A stretch of DNA of 16,841 nt from an uncultured Prevotellaceae bacterium (GCA_945827465.1 CALZOH010000040.1:1-16841); one strand, 5' to 3'. Positions 5,930-13,890 are shown, counted from the first letter of the stretch. Notes: generated from the sequence alone by a model not told the origin. Translations and numbers: made by a program.

Positions 5930-8115
5930 TGGAAGAGAAGCAGGTAAATTTCTATTATGAAGGGATGAAGCAAGCCTTTGTCAGGCCTGATAGCAACTGG
6001 GCGATCAAAGCTCTTGACTTTAGAGGCTTTCTTGAAGACTTCTTCAAAATTCTGACTCCAGAGTTGGATGGGCAATTCACCATGCAGGATAGAATTGACG
6101 ATTATTATGATTCCAACCCTGATGAGGAGGCAATGAGAATGCGTGCCCATAGAATCAGGAAGAAGTTGAACTATATCATCCACCATTTTATTGAAATTAG
6201 GCCTGAGGAGATAAAGCGCGTTTCAGTAACTAAGGATGACATCAAAAGCATTTTCGAGGACCTTGTACTCATTATTTACAATGCGACGAATGTTATTCCT
6301 GATAGTGCCACATTTGAGCTTCTCGGCGTTAATCAGTCTGATTGCCTCAAGGGGCTGAACGAGCAGCAAAAAGATGCTGTTCTTGCAGATTCCCGGATTG
6401 TTTTCGTTAACGCCGGCCCCGGAACCGGAAAGACCACCCTCCTCGTCCAGAAGATGGTCCACCACATCATAAAGAATCCGCAGAGTAATCACATTGTAGC
6501 TCTATCATTCACAAATACCGCAGCCAGGCAGCTGGAAGAGAAGTTTCAACAGCAGGCGTTCAAGTACCTAAAGGAGAATCAATATGAACTCTTCAACGGG
6601 ACCATTCACTCTTTTTGCCTGCGGAAAATGCGAAAGTATTATCAGCTAAAGGGCCGCTCTTTTGAATACATGATTATTGGCGACGACGAGTTGTTTGATT
6701 TCGCTCCTGACATATGCAGGCTTTTGAATGACAAATATACCCTGGAAGAGATAAATGGCTTCCTGAGCAATAGTAGCAAGTTGTGGCCGGAGGATTTAAC
6801 AGCAGCCGTCGCTGACATTAAGACTAGGTATAAGTTTATCTCCATCAATGGCATCCTTTCCTTGTTTGACGACTTGTTATCGAAGGATAAAGACTTCGCC
6901 GACTGGATATTAGCCTCGTCGGACATGCTTGTAATTGATGAAGCGCAGGATCTCAATGAGAGCAATTTCAGAATTTTTAGCCGCTTGTTGGAGCTTAAGC
7001 CCTCGCTTAAGATGTTTATGGTTGGAGATCCCCGACAGAACATATTCGAGTTCAACGGCGGTTCGTACGAGTATTTAGATAAGTTCCTGGCTCAGTATCA
7101 GAATGATGTAGCCCGTCGGGACCTGTCTATATCATATAGATGTCCAGAGGCTGTACTCGGGTTTGTCAACGGGTTTACCTTTCTGGACTGCGAGAATGTC
7201 CCTTTATGTTCCGATATTGCTGGTCAGATTCAGGCAAAAGCATACCCTACAATTCAAGACGAAAGCGCAAACGTCGTAGATGCCATTTCAGCTATTGGGG
7301 ACTTTGATTCGTGCTCCATTATCTCTCCAAATATTAAAGGTTTAGCCGACATTATCGAGCACCTGAACGCCAAAGGTATCCCGTATGTGGTGCTGGGGGG
7401 CCGCCGTAAGATCAAAAGCCATATCAAATTCGTTAACAACCTGCTGCGTATTCTCTACAACAACAACGAAAAAAGCATTCTGTCTGTCTGTAGAGCCCTT
7501 GCCATCGATGTCAAAACTCAACCAATAGGTTCTCCTCGCCATTTCTCGCCAAAGGAACTATTCTTCCGTAACGCGTATGGGAGAAGTCTTCGTGAAATCC
7601 ACAAAGAATATGACCGCCTGGAATGGGGCCTCCCCAGTTTGGTCGATGCGATCATTGACAAACTCTTGCCTGCGGGGATGTACACGGAACCTCAGGTTGC
7701 AGAAGACTTCAAAAAGCTAAGGTCGCTCATCTCGGGTTACAAGACCCTCAAAGAGTATCTGGACGCATTTACGATAGACAAGGAGCGCTTTATCTGCTTC
7801 TATGAAAAGGACTTTGTTGAAAGTGTGGCAGCAACAGATGGCCCTTGTCTTACGCTATCAACAATCCACTCGGCGAAAGGCCTGGAATGGAAATACGTTT
7901 TTCTGATCGGAATGTACGATCTCAATTTCCCTGGCTTTAAGAAATACAGCAACAAGACAACGGATAAGCACGAAAAATACCTGAACACCAAGAAGAAAGA
8001 ACTATACGTTGCCTGTACGAGGGCCGCACAACAATTGAGCATTTCCTATCCGGAAGTCATCGAGAGTATTGAACAAACCCCTTCTCGTCTTATTGCCGGT
8101 TTGGAAATCAGTTAA
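5929..8115 (+). CDS. UvrD/Rep-like superfamily 1 DNA helicase with N-terminal extension
   Basis: All SF1A motifs are visible in this 728-residue protein. Walker A is AGPGTGKTT (Lys168), motif Ia is LSFTNTAARQLEEK, and motif Ic is TIHSFCLRKM. Walker B is VIDEAQD (337-341), motif III is GDPRQNIFEF (366-375), and motif IV has SYRCPEAV (Arg404). Motif V is STIHSAKGLEW (644-654) and motif VI is LYVACTRA (Arg698). This is an ATP-driven 3'-to-5' DNA translocase or helicase. Residues 1-140 precede the helicase fold and match nothing I know; they are charged and helical and could carry partner binding. No nuclease domain is fused. Stand-alone UvrD-like helicases act with a separate nuclease in systems such as Gabija, and here the divergent zinc-ribbon protein is the obvious candidate partner. 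The start ATG overlaps a palindrome. A strong terminator follows the stop, so the gene is monocistronic. Confidence 0.93.
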   Translation: MEEKQVNFYYEGMKQAFVRPDSNWAIKALDFRGFLEDFFKILTPELDGQFTMQDRIDDYYDSNPDEEAMRMRAHRIRKKLNYIIHHFIEIRPEEIKRVSVTKDDIKSIFEDLVLIIYNATNVIPDSATFELLGVNQSDCLKGLNEQQKDAVLADSRIVFVNAGPGTGKTTLLVQKMVHHIIKNPQSNHIVALSFTNTAARQLEEKFQQQAFKYLKENQYELFNGTIHSFCLRKMRKYYQLKGRSFEYMIIGDDELFDFAPDICRLLNDKYTLEEINGFLSNSSKLWPEDLTAAVADIKTRYKFISINGILSLFDDLLSKDKDFADWILASSDMLVIDEAQDLNESNFRIFSRLLELKPSLKMFMVGDPRQNIFEFNGGSYEYLDKFLAQYQNDVARRDLSISYRCPEAVLGFVNGFTFLDCENVPLCSDIAGQIQAKAYPTIQDESANVVDAISAIGDFDSCSIISPNIKGLADIIEHLNAKGIPYVVLGGRRKIKSHIKFVNNLLRILYNNNEKSILSVCRALAIDVKTQPIGSPRHFSPKELFFRNAYGRSLREIHKEYDRLEWGLPSLVDAIIDKLLPAGMYTEPQVAEDFKKLRSLISGYKTLKEYLDAFTIDKERFICFYEKDFVESVAATDGPCLTLSTIHSAKGLEWKYVFLIGMYDLNFPGFKKYSNKTTDKHEKYLNTKKKELYVACTRAAQQLSISYPEVIESIEQTPSRLIAGLEIS

Positions 8116-8128
8116 TGCGTATGACATA

Positions 8129-8161
8129 AGCGCGGGGCTCTAATCTCGCGCTATTCTTTTT
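8129..8161 (+). terminator. Intrinsic terminator after the UvrD-like gene
   Basis: AGCGCGGG (8129-8136) pairs with CTCGCGCT (8145-8152), with one G-U pair, around a short loop. ATTC and a five-T run at 8157-8161 follow. It separates the UvrD-like gene from the operon downstream. Confidence 0.8.
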
Positions 8162-8164
8162 ACG

Positions 8165-8207
8165 ACCACGATGCGAAAAAACACTGCGCGTCGTGGTTTT
8201 ACCTTTG
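8165..8207 (+). promoter_or_regulatory. Promoter and dyad of the PIF1-helicase operon
   Basis: The -7 box is TACCTTTG at 8200-8207, giving a leader of about 18 nt before the ATG at 8232. An inverted repeat pairs 8165-8175 with 8187-8197 (11 bp, one T-G position). Inside it, GCGAA starts exactly 27 bp before the -7 box, as at the DUF3825 and WYL promoters. The partner half-site here is TGCGC instead of TTCGC. No -33 TTTG is present at normal spacing. Confidence 0.6.
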
Positions 8208-8231
8208 TCGTGAATAGAAAAACCAATTGTC

Positions 8232-10301
8232 ATGCAAACCTCTTTCGACGCCAACAACATTGAGCAGAATCATGCCTTTGACATGATCGCCAAGACTAAC
8301 AATTCTTTCTTTCTCACCGGCCGTGCAGGAACAGGTAAGACCACGTTCCTAAAAATGGCCCAGGAAAAGATTGACAAGAAGTTCATCGTTCTGGCTCCCA
8401 CGGGGATTGCTGCCATTAACGCTGGTGGTCAAACCATTCACTCCTTCTTTGGACTTGATTTCGGAGTGCTTGGGCCTGGCGACATTGGCACCATGAATGC
8501 GAATAAAATCTCCCTCGTGAGACACATTGACACAATCATCATTGATGAAGTGTCTATGGTCAGGTGTGACATAATGGATGCGATAGACAGGACGCTTCGT
8601 TTTTACCGGAAGAATTCAGCGCCCTTCGGCGGACTGCAGATGGTGTTTGTCGGAGACATGTTTCAATTGGAACCGGTGGTAACCCAGGAGGATCGCGAAA
8701 TCCTGATGGACCTGTACCACTCAAGCTCTTTCTATTTCTATAAATCTGCCGTCATCCAACGCTATGGTTTGCCAAAGATTGAGTTCATGAAGATCTACCG
8801 GCAATCAGATCCAGTATTCATCGAACTGCTGGAACATGTAAGGACGGGCACCGTCTCTTACCGGGATATGCTGCGTATTAACAGCCGGGTCGTTGTCCCT
8901 GGGGAAGGAAGTCAAAAACTCAAAGTAACGTTGACATGCACCAAGAAAGCAGCCCAGCTCATTAATGAAGAAAGGCTCGCGGAATTGGATGGAGACCTGA
9001 TGGTCTATGAAGCCGAACATGCGGGAGATTCCAGAAGGTGTCAAGATGCTGCTGAGGACAAATTGTATCTCCGTGTCGGCGCTCAGGTAATGTTCACAAG
9101 AAATGATTCATTCCAGAGATGGGCCAATGGAACACTTGCAACCATCGACAGTCTTACAGATGACTGTATAAAGGTACGTTTTGACGATGGATCTACTCAA
9201 GAGGTTCAACGGGTCAAGTGGGAAAGCATCGAATACAAATTTGATGAGGCCACGAAATCGAGCATCAAGAAAACTATAGGTTCGGTAACCCAATATCCTT
9301 TGAGACTCGCATGGGCGATCACCATCCATAAAAGCCAGTCCTTGACTTTCGACAGGGTTGCAATAGACTTCGGTAAAAGCGCATTTACAAATGGTCAGGC
9401 TTATGTTGCCTTAAGCCGCTCACGCTCGCTGGAAGGACTGGAGCTGCTCCGTCCTATGACCCTATCGTCTGTGCTTGTTTCTAAGGATGTACTTGACTTT
9501 TCTTCGGACATAAACAACACCGAGAAGATTATGCGGGAGATCAATATCGGTGCTGCAATAAATGGCTTCATCAAAAACATGGATTGCGATGGCGCTGCCA
9601 CTACGCTGTATGAAATGGCCATCGAAGAAGTCAAAGTAGGCAATTACGACTTTGCATCTGAACTTATGGCCAGAGCAATGTCCTACGTTGTTGATGATGA
9701 ATGTTTAAGAGGCAAAGAGTGGAAGACTATAGATAGCGATAACATTGAGTATCGTCTTATGGACGCCATCGGTTTGTTCTACGCCGGTCGTGAGGATGAG
9801 TCCGAAAAAATCATCACAGGAATGCTGTCTATTCTGGATTCGAATTTCGATGGACTATATATCCTCTCCCGCTGCTATGAGGAGAAGAAAGAGTGGGATA
9901 AGGTGGACGAAATTTATAAGAAGATGATGGCGCTGTTTAACCAGTCCAGAGAGATGGGGCTGGATTCCATTTCCTATCGAAAATTCAAGTACAGACTGGC
10001 AATCCTGAACGAACAGGTCTATTCCGATCCAGGAGCCGGCCTTATGCGCCAGCTACTGGCAGAGAATCCAGCGTATGATAAATATCACACGGCCCTCAGG
10101 GCAATGTTGATTGGTAATGCTGAAGCCCACCAGGAATTTGAAGAAGAGACGGATAACCCCATCGCAGCCCTGCTGTTCGACAGGGAGAAGGATGATGCCG
10201 CTTTTCTCGAACTTGTTCGTGATGAGAGGGATAAGAAATCGATTCCCTGGAATGCCTATAGAAGGTTTATCAACAACCTTAAACTCGCTATGCCCTGCTA
10301 A
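8232..10301 (+). CDS. PIF1/RecD2-type superfamily 1B DNA helicase with helical-repeat C-terminus
   Basis: The protein has 689 residues. Residues 10-410 form a PIF1-like helicase: Walker A TGRAGTGKTT (Lys36), motif Ia APTGIAAINAGGQTIHSFF (55-73), Walker B IIIDEVSM (Asp105-Glu106), GDMFQLEP (Gln145), a KIYRQ motif near 190, TIHKSQS (364-370) and YVALSRSRS (391-399). PIF1 enzymes unwind DNA 5'-to-3', the opposite polarity to the UvrD-like protein encoded just upstream. Residues 430-689 are helical, with TPR-like pairs (for example LYILSRCYEEKKEWDKVDEI), in place of the HRDC or zinc modules often seen in bacterial PIF1 proteins. A TPR-rich protein is encoded 20 bp downstream, which may indicate a shared interaction style. 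This is the first gene of a three-gene operon, with no terminator between the genes. Confidence 0.93.
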   Translation: MQTSFDANNIEQNHAFDMIAKTNNSFFLTGRAGTGKTTFLKMAQEKIDKKFIVLAPTGIAAINAGGQTIHSFFGLDFGVLGPGDIGTMNANKISLVRHIDTIIIDEVSMVRCDIMDAIDRTLRFYRKNSAPFGGLQMVFVGDMFQLEPVVTQEDREILMDLYHSSSFYFYKSAVIQRYGLPKIEFMKIYRQSDPVFIELLEHVRTGTVSYRDMLRINSRVVVPGEGSQKLKVTLTCTKKAAQLINEERLAELDGDLMVYEAEHAGDSRRCQDAAEDKLYLRVGAQVMFTRNDSFQRWANGTLATIDSLTDDCIKVRFDDGSTQEVQRVKWESIEYKFDEATKSSIKKTIGSVTQYPLRLAWAITIHKSQSLTFDRVAIDFGKSAFTNGQAYVALSRSRSLEGLELLRPMTLSSVLVSKDVLDFSSDINNTEKIMREINIGAAINGFIKNMDCDGAATTLYEMAIEEVKVGNYDFASELMARAMSYVVDDECLRGKEWKTIDSDNIEYRLMDAIGLFYAGREDESEKIITGMLSILDSNFDGLYILSRCYEEKKEWDKVDEIYKKMMALFNQSREMGLDSISYRKFKYRLAILNEQVYSDPGAGLMRQLLAENPAYDKYHTALRAMLIGNAEAHQEFEEETDNPIAALLFDREKDDAAFLELVRDERDKKSIPWNAYRRFINNLKLAMPC

Positions 10302-10321
10302 TAACCAAACCTATCACAATA

Positions 10322-12376
10322 ATGAAAACTAGAATGTTTATTATCATGGTCATCTTGACCATCCTTGCGCCTCAGGCGTGCGCTCAGAGAAAGGTTGTCT
10401 CTGACTACAATTACCAGAAGGCAGTAGATGCATTTTTTGAAGAGGACGATGATGACAAAGCCCTCAAACTTGTTAGTAAACAACTTGACGAGACTCCGGA
10501 TCATTTGGATTCAAGGTTCCTGCGGGCAAAGATTTATTGGCGTGCCGATAAGTACGATGCCGCTCTCCGTGATTTATCGTATGCGATCAAGCATTATAAA
10601 GGAAAGCCAAGCGTATACAAATCCACTCTGTTTGGTCTTCAGGGAGCAGTTTACGATGATATGGAAAGGTATGCCGACGCCGTTGACTCTTACAAGCAAG
10701 CTATCAAACTGGCAAAGAAAGACAATCCAGACCGGATTCAGAGTTATAAATTCGATTTGGCGCAGTCTCTATATAGTGCTAAGGACCTTGACGGAGCCGA
10801 GAAAGTCTATTTGGATATGTTGAAAGATGATCCCGGAGATGGGAGCGCGATGATTGGCTTAGCCCGTAACAAACTTGACCAGGAAGAATATGAGGCTGGA
10901 CTTGAGTGGCTGAATAAAGCCGAAGCCTATGATGCCAGTTATGCGGAAATCTATCGATTCAAGATGCAACTGTTGGACAAACTTGGTAAGACTGACGAAT
11001 CAGTTGATGCCGCATTGAAGTACTTCGAACTGAATGATGAGGCTCCGGCATGGTTGGTCGCTGAATATGCGGGAAAACACTACACATACGGCGTTGCAAA
11101 GGTTAAAGCTGAAATGAATAAAGATGAGGCCTCAAATCGATGGATCGTGTTGTTGACTCGGCTTTACGAAGATCATTCAGACTACGTGAAAGCTCTGGAA
11201 CTCTACGATAAAGTTGAGAAAGAGTATGGAGAATACAAGATGATTGCCTACTACAAGTCAAATTGCTATTCGGAACTCGGCCAATTTAACCTGGCCATCA
11301 AAGAAGCGACTCGTGCAATAGAACTTGATGGGAGCAAGTCCTTCTATGGGCACCGTGGTGACATTTATAGAAGTGCCGGGATGTACGACAAGGCAATCGC
11401 TGACTATACCATTTCTATGGAGGATGACCCTTCGAGTGGTTATGAATATTATGCCATCGGTTGGTGCTATGAATTGCAGGGAGATAATAATAGAGCATTG
11501 GAGTACTATAACCAAGGCATTGATCTGGATAAAACATATTCATACCTGTTCGTGAGCCGTGGCGATCTTTTGATGGAGCTTGGCAGGCAGGAAGAAGCCA
11601 AAATAGATTTTGAGAAAGTACTTGAAATAGATGATGAGCCGGAGGATGGAAGCTGTCGTCACTATGCTCTCCACGGATTAGGTAGAGATGTGGAAGCTCT
11701 GGAATGGATGGATAAGATTATTGAGAATGAGCCTTACGATAATGGCCATTACTACGATAAAGCCTGCCTTCTTGCCAGAATGGGTAAAACTGACGAAGCA
11801 CTGGCATCACTTGAGGTTGCTTTTAAGAAGGGTTTCCGTCGATTCGCCCATATGGAGCATGACAACGATATGGACCCTCTTCGAAATCTTGAGAAATACA
11901 AAACACTTCTACAGGAATACAAAAACAAACCGATCGACGACGTCGTAGAAGAGCCAGAGATTACCATTGAAGCCGCCGAGGCACTCATCTCTGAAGTGTC
12001 AATGAAAAAAATGGCTGGTGGAACATACGAAATACCCTGCACCATCAATGGACTTCCACTCAAGTTTGTCTTCGATACTGGTGCCAGCAATGTGACAATT
12101 TCAAGCGTCGAAGCAAGTTTTATGCTTAAGAACGACTATTTGTCAGAAAGGGATTTCAGAGGTTCTAAAAAGTTCATCACGGCCGATGGAAGCATAACTG
12201 ATGGGGCAGTTGTTTGCATTAAAGAGGTATTGGTTGGCGATGTGTTATTAAAAAACATTGAAGCCTCTGTGGTAAAGAATCAAAAAGCCCCCCTGCTTCT
12301 TGGTCAGTCAGTACTGGAGAGATTTGGTTCTATCACCATTGACAACGAAAACAACAAATTGATAATCAGACATTAA
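10322..12376 (+). CDS. Exported TPR protein with C-terminal retropepsin-like aspartyl protease domain
   Basis: The 684-residue protein begins with an N-terminal signal peptide: MKTRM, a hydrophobic stretch, then a probable signal peptidase I site after ACA at residue 22. Cys20 lacks a convincing lipobox. Residues about 30-545 are tandem TPR units with repeated A-x-x-x-Y/L helices (for example YDKAIADYTISMEDDPSS and ALEYYNQGIDLDK). The last 110 residues form a retroviral-type aspartyl protease fold: FDTGASNVTIS with catalytic Asp585-Thr-Gly-Ala, a flap-like ITADGSITDG, and the closing LLLGQSVLERFG. In this family two such monomers form the active site. TPR plus gag-Asp proteins are known from Bacteroidetes as single genes. 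Here the gene follows a cytoplasmic helicase gene by 20 bp and must share its transcript. Function on the periplasmic side of the membrane is inferred from the signal peptide. Confidence 0.88.
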   Translation: MKTRMFIIMVILTILAPQACAQRKVVSDYNYQKAVDAFFEEDDDDKALKLVSKQLDETPDHLDSRFLRAKIYWRADKYDAALRDLSYAIKHYKGKPSVYKSTLFGLQGAVYDDMERYADAVDSYKQAIKLAKKDNPDRIQSYKFDLAQSLYSAKDLDGAEKVYLDMLKDDPGDGSAMIGLARNKLDQEEYEAGLEWLNKAEAYDASYAEIYRFKMQLLDKLGKTDESVDAALKYFELNDEAPAWLVAEYAGKHYTYGVAKVKAEMNKDEASNRWIVLLTRLYEDHSDYVKALELYDKVEKEYGEYKMIAYYKSNCYSELGQFNLAIKEATRAIELDGSKSFYGHRGDIYRSAGMYDKAIADYTISMEDDPSSGYEYYAIGWCYELQGDNNRALEYYNQGIDLDKTYSYLFVSRGDLLMELGRQEEAKIDFEKVLEIDDEPEDGSCRHYALHGLGRDVEALEWMDKIIENEPYDNGHYYDKACLLARMGKTDEALASLEVAFKKGFRRFAHMEHDNDMDPLRNLEKYKTLLQEYKNKPIDDVVEEPEITIEAAEALISEVSMKKMAGGTYEIPCTINGLPLKFVFDTGASNVTISSVEASFMLKNDYLSERDFRGSKKFITADGSITDGAVVCIKEVLVGDVLLKNIEASVVKNQKAPLLLGQSVLERFGSITIDNENNKLIIRH

Positions 12377-12396
12377 TATAACCATATCTATTGATT

Positions 12397-12714
12397 ATGA
12401 GACTCAATGCAATTGAAATAAATGCAGACAACCTCAATGATTACCTGGGCCTTGAAATAGTGGCATTCCACTGGGCCGCACCAGGAGCTTGCGGAGAACA
12501 TGGTGGCGTAGTTTTCATTACATCAGATGGGAATGTGTATCATACGAACTACGTGTTGCCGAAATATGGAATTACCGAAGATGATCTTTGCAAAATCTTC
12601 CCTCCGCTCTCGGATTTTAAGCCAGGGATATTTGGCGGTGGACTGTTTCCTCCTGAATGGAAGGACCAATACCTTGGTCTTGGCAATTACCTGGTAGTTC
12701 ACATCTCGTTATGA
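12397..12714 (+). CDS. Small protein of unknown function, reading frame interrupted by TGA
   Basis: As read, the gene encodes 105 residues from the ATG at 12397 to a TGA at 12712-12714. A TTG two codons earlier is a less likely start, since 20 nt then separate the ATG from the upstream stop, exactly as at the previous gene junction. I recognise no family. The sequence has no signal peptide and includes FHWAAPGACGEHGGVVFITSDG, a GGV strand and an aromatic segment ending in GLGNYLVVHISL. The frame stays open after the TGA for 39 more codons with convincing protein-like sequence. The gene may therefore be a truncated form of a protein of about 145 residues. It is the last gene of the PIF1-helicase operon. 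It is also the only gene in the window that would end in TGA; the other complete genes end in TAA or TAG. Confidence 0.75.
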   Translation: MRLNAIEINADNLNDYLGLEIVAFHWAAPGACGEHGGVVFITSDGNVYHTNYVLPKYGITEDDLCKIFPPLSDFKPGIFGGGLFPPEWKDQYLGLGNYLVVHISL

Positions 12715-12834
12715 AATGAATTTGTCTCCCAATCCAAACAGGAACTTGCCAGGCAGAAAGCAAAAGGAGACAATGTTATCCTGTATAATATATGGGATTC
12801 CATTGTATTAAAAGTGCTAAAGAACAACGCCTAA
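12715..12834 (+). pseudogene. In-frame continuation of the small gene beyond the TGA stop
   Basis: Directly after the TGA, 39 codons remain open in the same frame up to TAA 12832-12834. They read NEFVSQSKQELARQKAKG, then a helix-strand stretch with ILYNIWDSIVLKVLKNN. The composition is typical of an amphipathic C-terminal helix and not of random intergenic DNA. The simplest reading is a nonsense mutation of a longer gene. Readthrough or a sequencing error are alternatives. Confidence 0.55.
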
Positions 12835-12891
12835 ACATCATCCTATAGAATATTGCAGGGCAAAATCAGTCTCCAAGAAACACTAAAAACC

Positions 12892-12999
12892 ATGTCGAGT
12901 AATACACGAAAAAGGGCTGCATCTATCGATGCGGTACAAATGGCGTCAGCCGAAATAGGTCATAAACCGCCACAGGTGGATTCAGTAATATCGATGTAG
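12892..12999 (+). CDS. Possible 35-residue small ORF
   Basis: From ATG 12892 to TAG, preceded by the A-rich ACTAAAAACC. The peptide starts MSSNTRKRAASIDAVQMAS. No family is recognised. It could be a small gene, the remnant of a decayed gene at the edge of the module, or chance. I see nothing else of substance between 12835 and 13049 apart from a repeated TTAATCGTC (near 13014 and 13051). Confidence 0.25.
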   Translation: MSSNTRKRAASIDAVQMASAEIGHKPPQVDSVISM

Positions 13000-13049
13000 G
13001 GGCGGTCAAAGTATTAATCGTCTGCGTCTGGTTTCATCAGCGTTCTGGG

Positions 13050-13628
13050 TTAATCGTCAATAATGTAGGGACGGCGGAAGGCCTGGCCGCAGGTGGGGCA
13101 GGCGTAGTCGGGGCTGTCGGGGCTTAGGATGCAGCCGCCGAGGAGGATTTCGCCGCGGTCGGCGGCTTCGAAGAGTTCCGGGCCGGGATGGCCGTATTGG
13201 ATGCGGAGGACTTTGCCGCCGCAGTGAGGGCATTTGCGGGGTTTGCGCTGGATTTCCTCAACGGGCTCATTGATGCGGCAGGTGGCTTTGAGGTGGTCGT
13301 AGTATTTTGCCAGGAAGTCGGAGGAAAGGTCGTCGTAGTGCCGGAAGGGATAGGCGGCATCTTCTTCCCCGCTGAGCATGGCGTAACAGGCGTCGTAGCG
13401 CTGGGAAAGGACGGGGTCATCTATTTCGGGCCGGTGAATCCAGTTGTTTCGTATCCACATGCCCAGCTCGAAGTGTTCGTCACCGGTGAATTCCTCCTTT
13501 GTCTTATCGAGGGCCATCCGCTTTTCTTCGAGCGGATAGATTTGGTCCAGGATCTTGAAGCCCTCTTCCTCCGTTGTTGGAATGTCAAATCGCTTGTTTC
13601 TGAATTGTTCTGTGTTTTCTGTGTACAT
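13050..13628 (-). CDS. DUF6794-like protein with C-terminal zinc ribbon
   Basis: The protein has 192 residues. The N-terminal half has the pattern IPTTEEEGFKILDQI followed by HFELGMWIRNNW, which fits the DUF6794 family (small proteins of unknown function). The C-terminal part has paired cysteines, C133-P-H-C136 in CPHCGGKVLRIQYG and C177-P-T-C180 in ACPTCGQAF, plus C166 in LGGC. This is a rubredoxin-knuckle zinc ribbon, as in many small bacterial accessory proteins. It is predicted to be cytoplasmic. The start ATG gives a very short leader behind a -7 box. The gene is GC-rich and reads like the chromosomal flank, not like the accessory module. Its product has no evident link to its neighbours. 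Confidence 0.75.
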   Translation of the reverse strand: MYTENTEQFRNKRFDIPTTEEEGFKILDQIYPLEEKRMALDKTKEEFTGDEHFELGMWIRNNWIHRPEIDDPVLSQRYDACYAMLSGEEDAAYPFRHYDDLSSDFLAKYYDHLKATCRINEPVEEIQRKPRKCPHCGGKVLRIQYGHPGPELFEAADRGEILLGGCILSPDSPDYACPTCGQAFRRPYIIDD

Positions 13629-13645
13629 GGCGATTGGGGTTGTTT

Positions 13646-13659
13646 AGTACAAATGTACT
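13646..13659 (-). promoter_or_regulatory. Promoter of the DUF6794-like gene with a palindrome over the -7 box
   Basis: On the minus strand TACATTTG (13657-13650) fits TAnnTTTG. It is enclosed in the palindrome AGTACAAATGTACT (6-bp arms around AA), so a bound regulator would cover the -7 element. No clear -33 element is present. A second -7-like TAAATTTG occurs on the same strand at 13743-13736. Confidence 0.5.
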
Positions 13660-13759
13660 TTAGGGATTGTAGTTTTTTGTTTTTGTTTTGACCGATGCAG
13701 CCGACTGATCCCAACCGTTTCCACCTTCAGTCCATCAAATTTACGTTTTTATATCTCAT

Positions 13760-13784
13760 TCCGGTAGTTTAGGCCGGATTTTTT
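13760..13784 (+). terminator. Possible plus-strand terminator hairpin
   Basis: TCCGG (13760-13764) and CCGGA (13774-13778) form a 5-bp stem over a 9-nt loop, followed by six T. It is well formed for plus-strand transcription, yet no plus-strand gene lies upstream for about 760 bp. It may stop antisense or leftover readthrough from the module. Confidence 0.4.
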
Positions 13785-13829
13785 GTCCATTCTCTATGAC
13801 AGAGGCGCAGTTCCCCCTACACAGTAAGA

Positions 13830-13857
13830 CCCCTGTAACCCATAAGGGCAGCAGGGG
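13830..13857 (-). terminator. Hairpin downstream of the DUF1349 lipoprotein gene
   Basis: CCCCTG (13830-13835) pairs with CAGGGG (13852-13857), and an inner CCC/GGG extends the structure. It begins 33 nt beyond the lipoprotein stop in the minus direction. The T-run on the minus strand is poor, so termination strength is uncertain. Confidence 0.45.
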
Positions 13858-13890
13858 CCTATTCATTTCGATAAACAGCGAATTCACCAG

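Noticed and set aside
10322..10387. Lipoprotein signal for the TPR-protease (Cys20)
   Set aside because: The residues before the Cys are P-Q-A, without the usual Leu at -3; a signal peptidase I site after ACA fits better.
13421..13714. 97-codon minus-strand open frame
   Set aside because: It lies out of frame over the DUF6794-like gene, which has clear motifs, and its own sequence is low-complexity.
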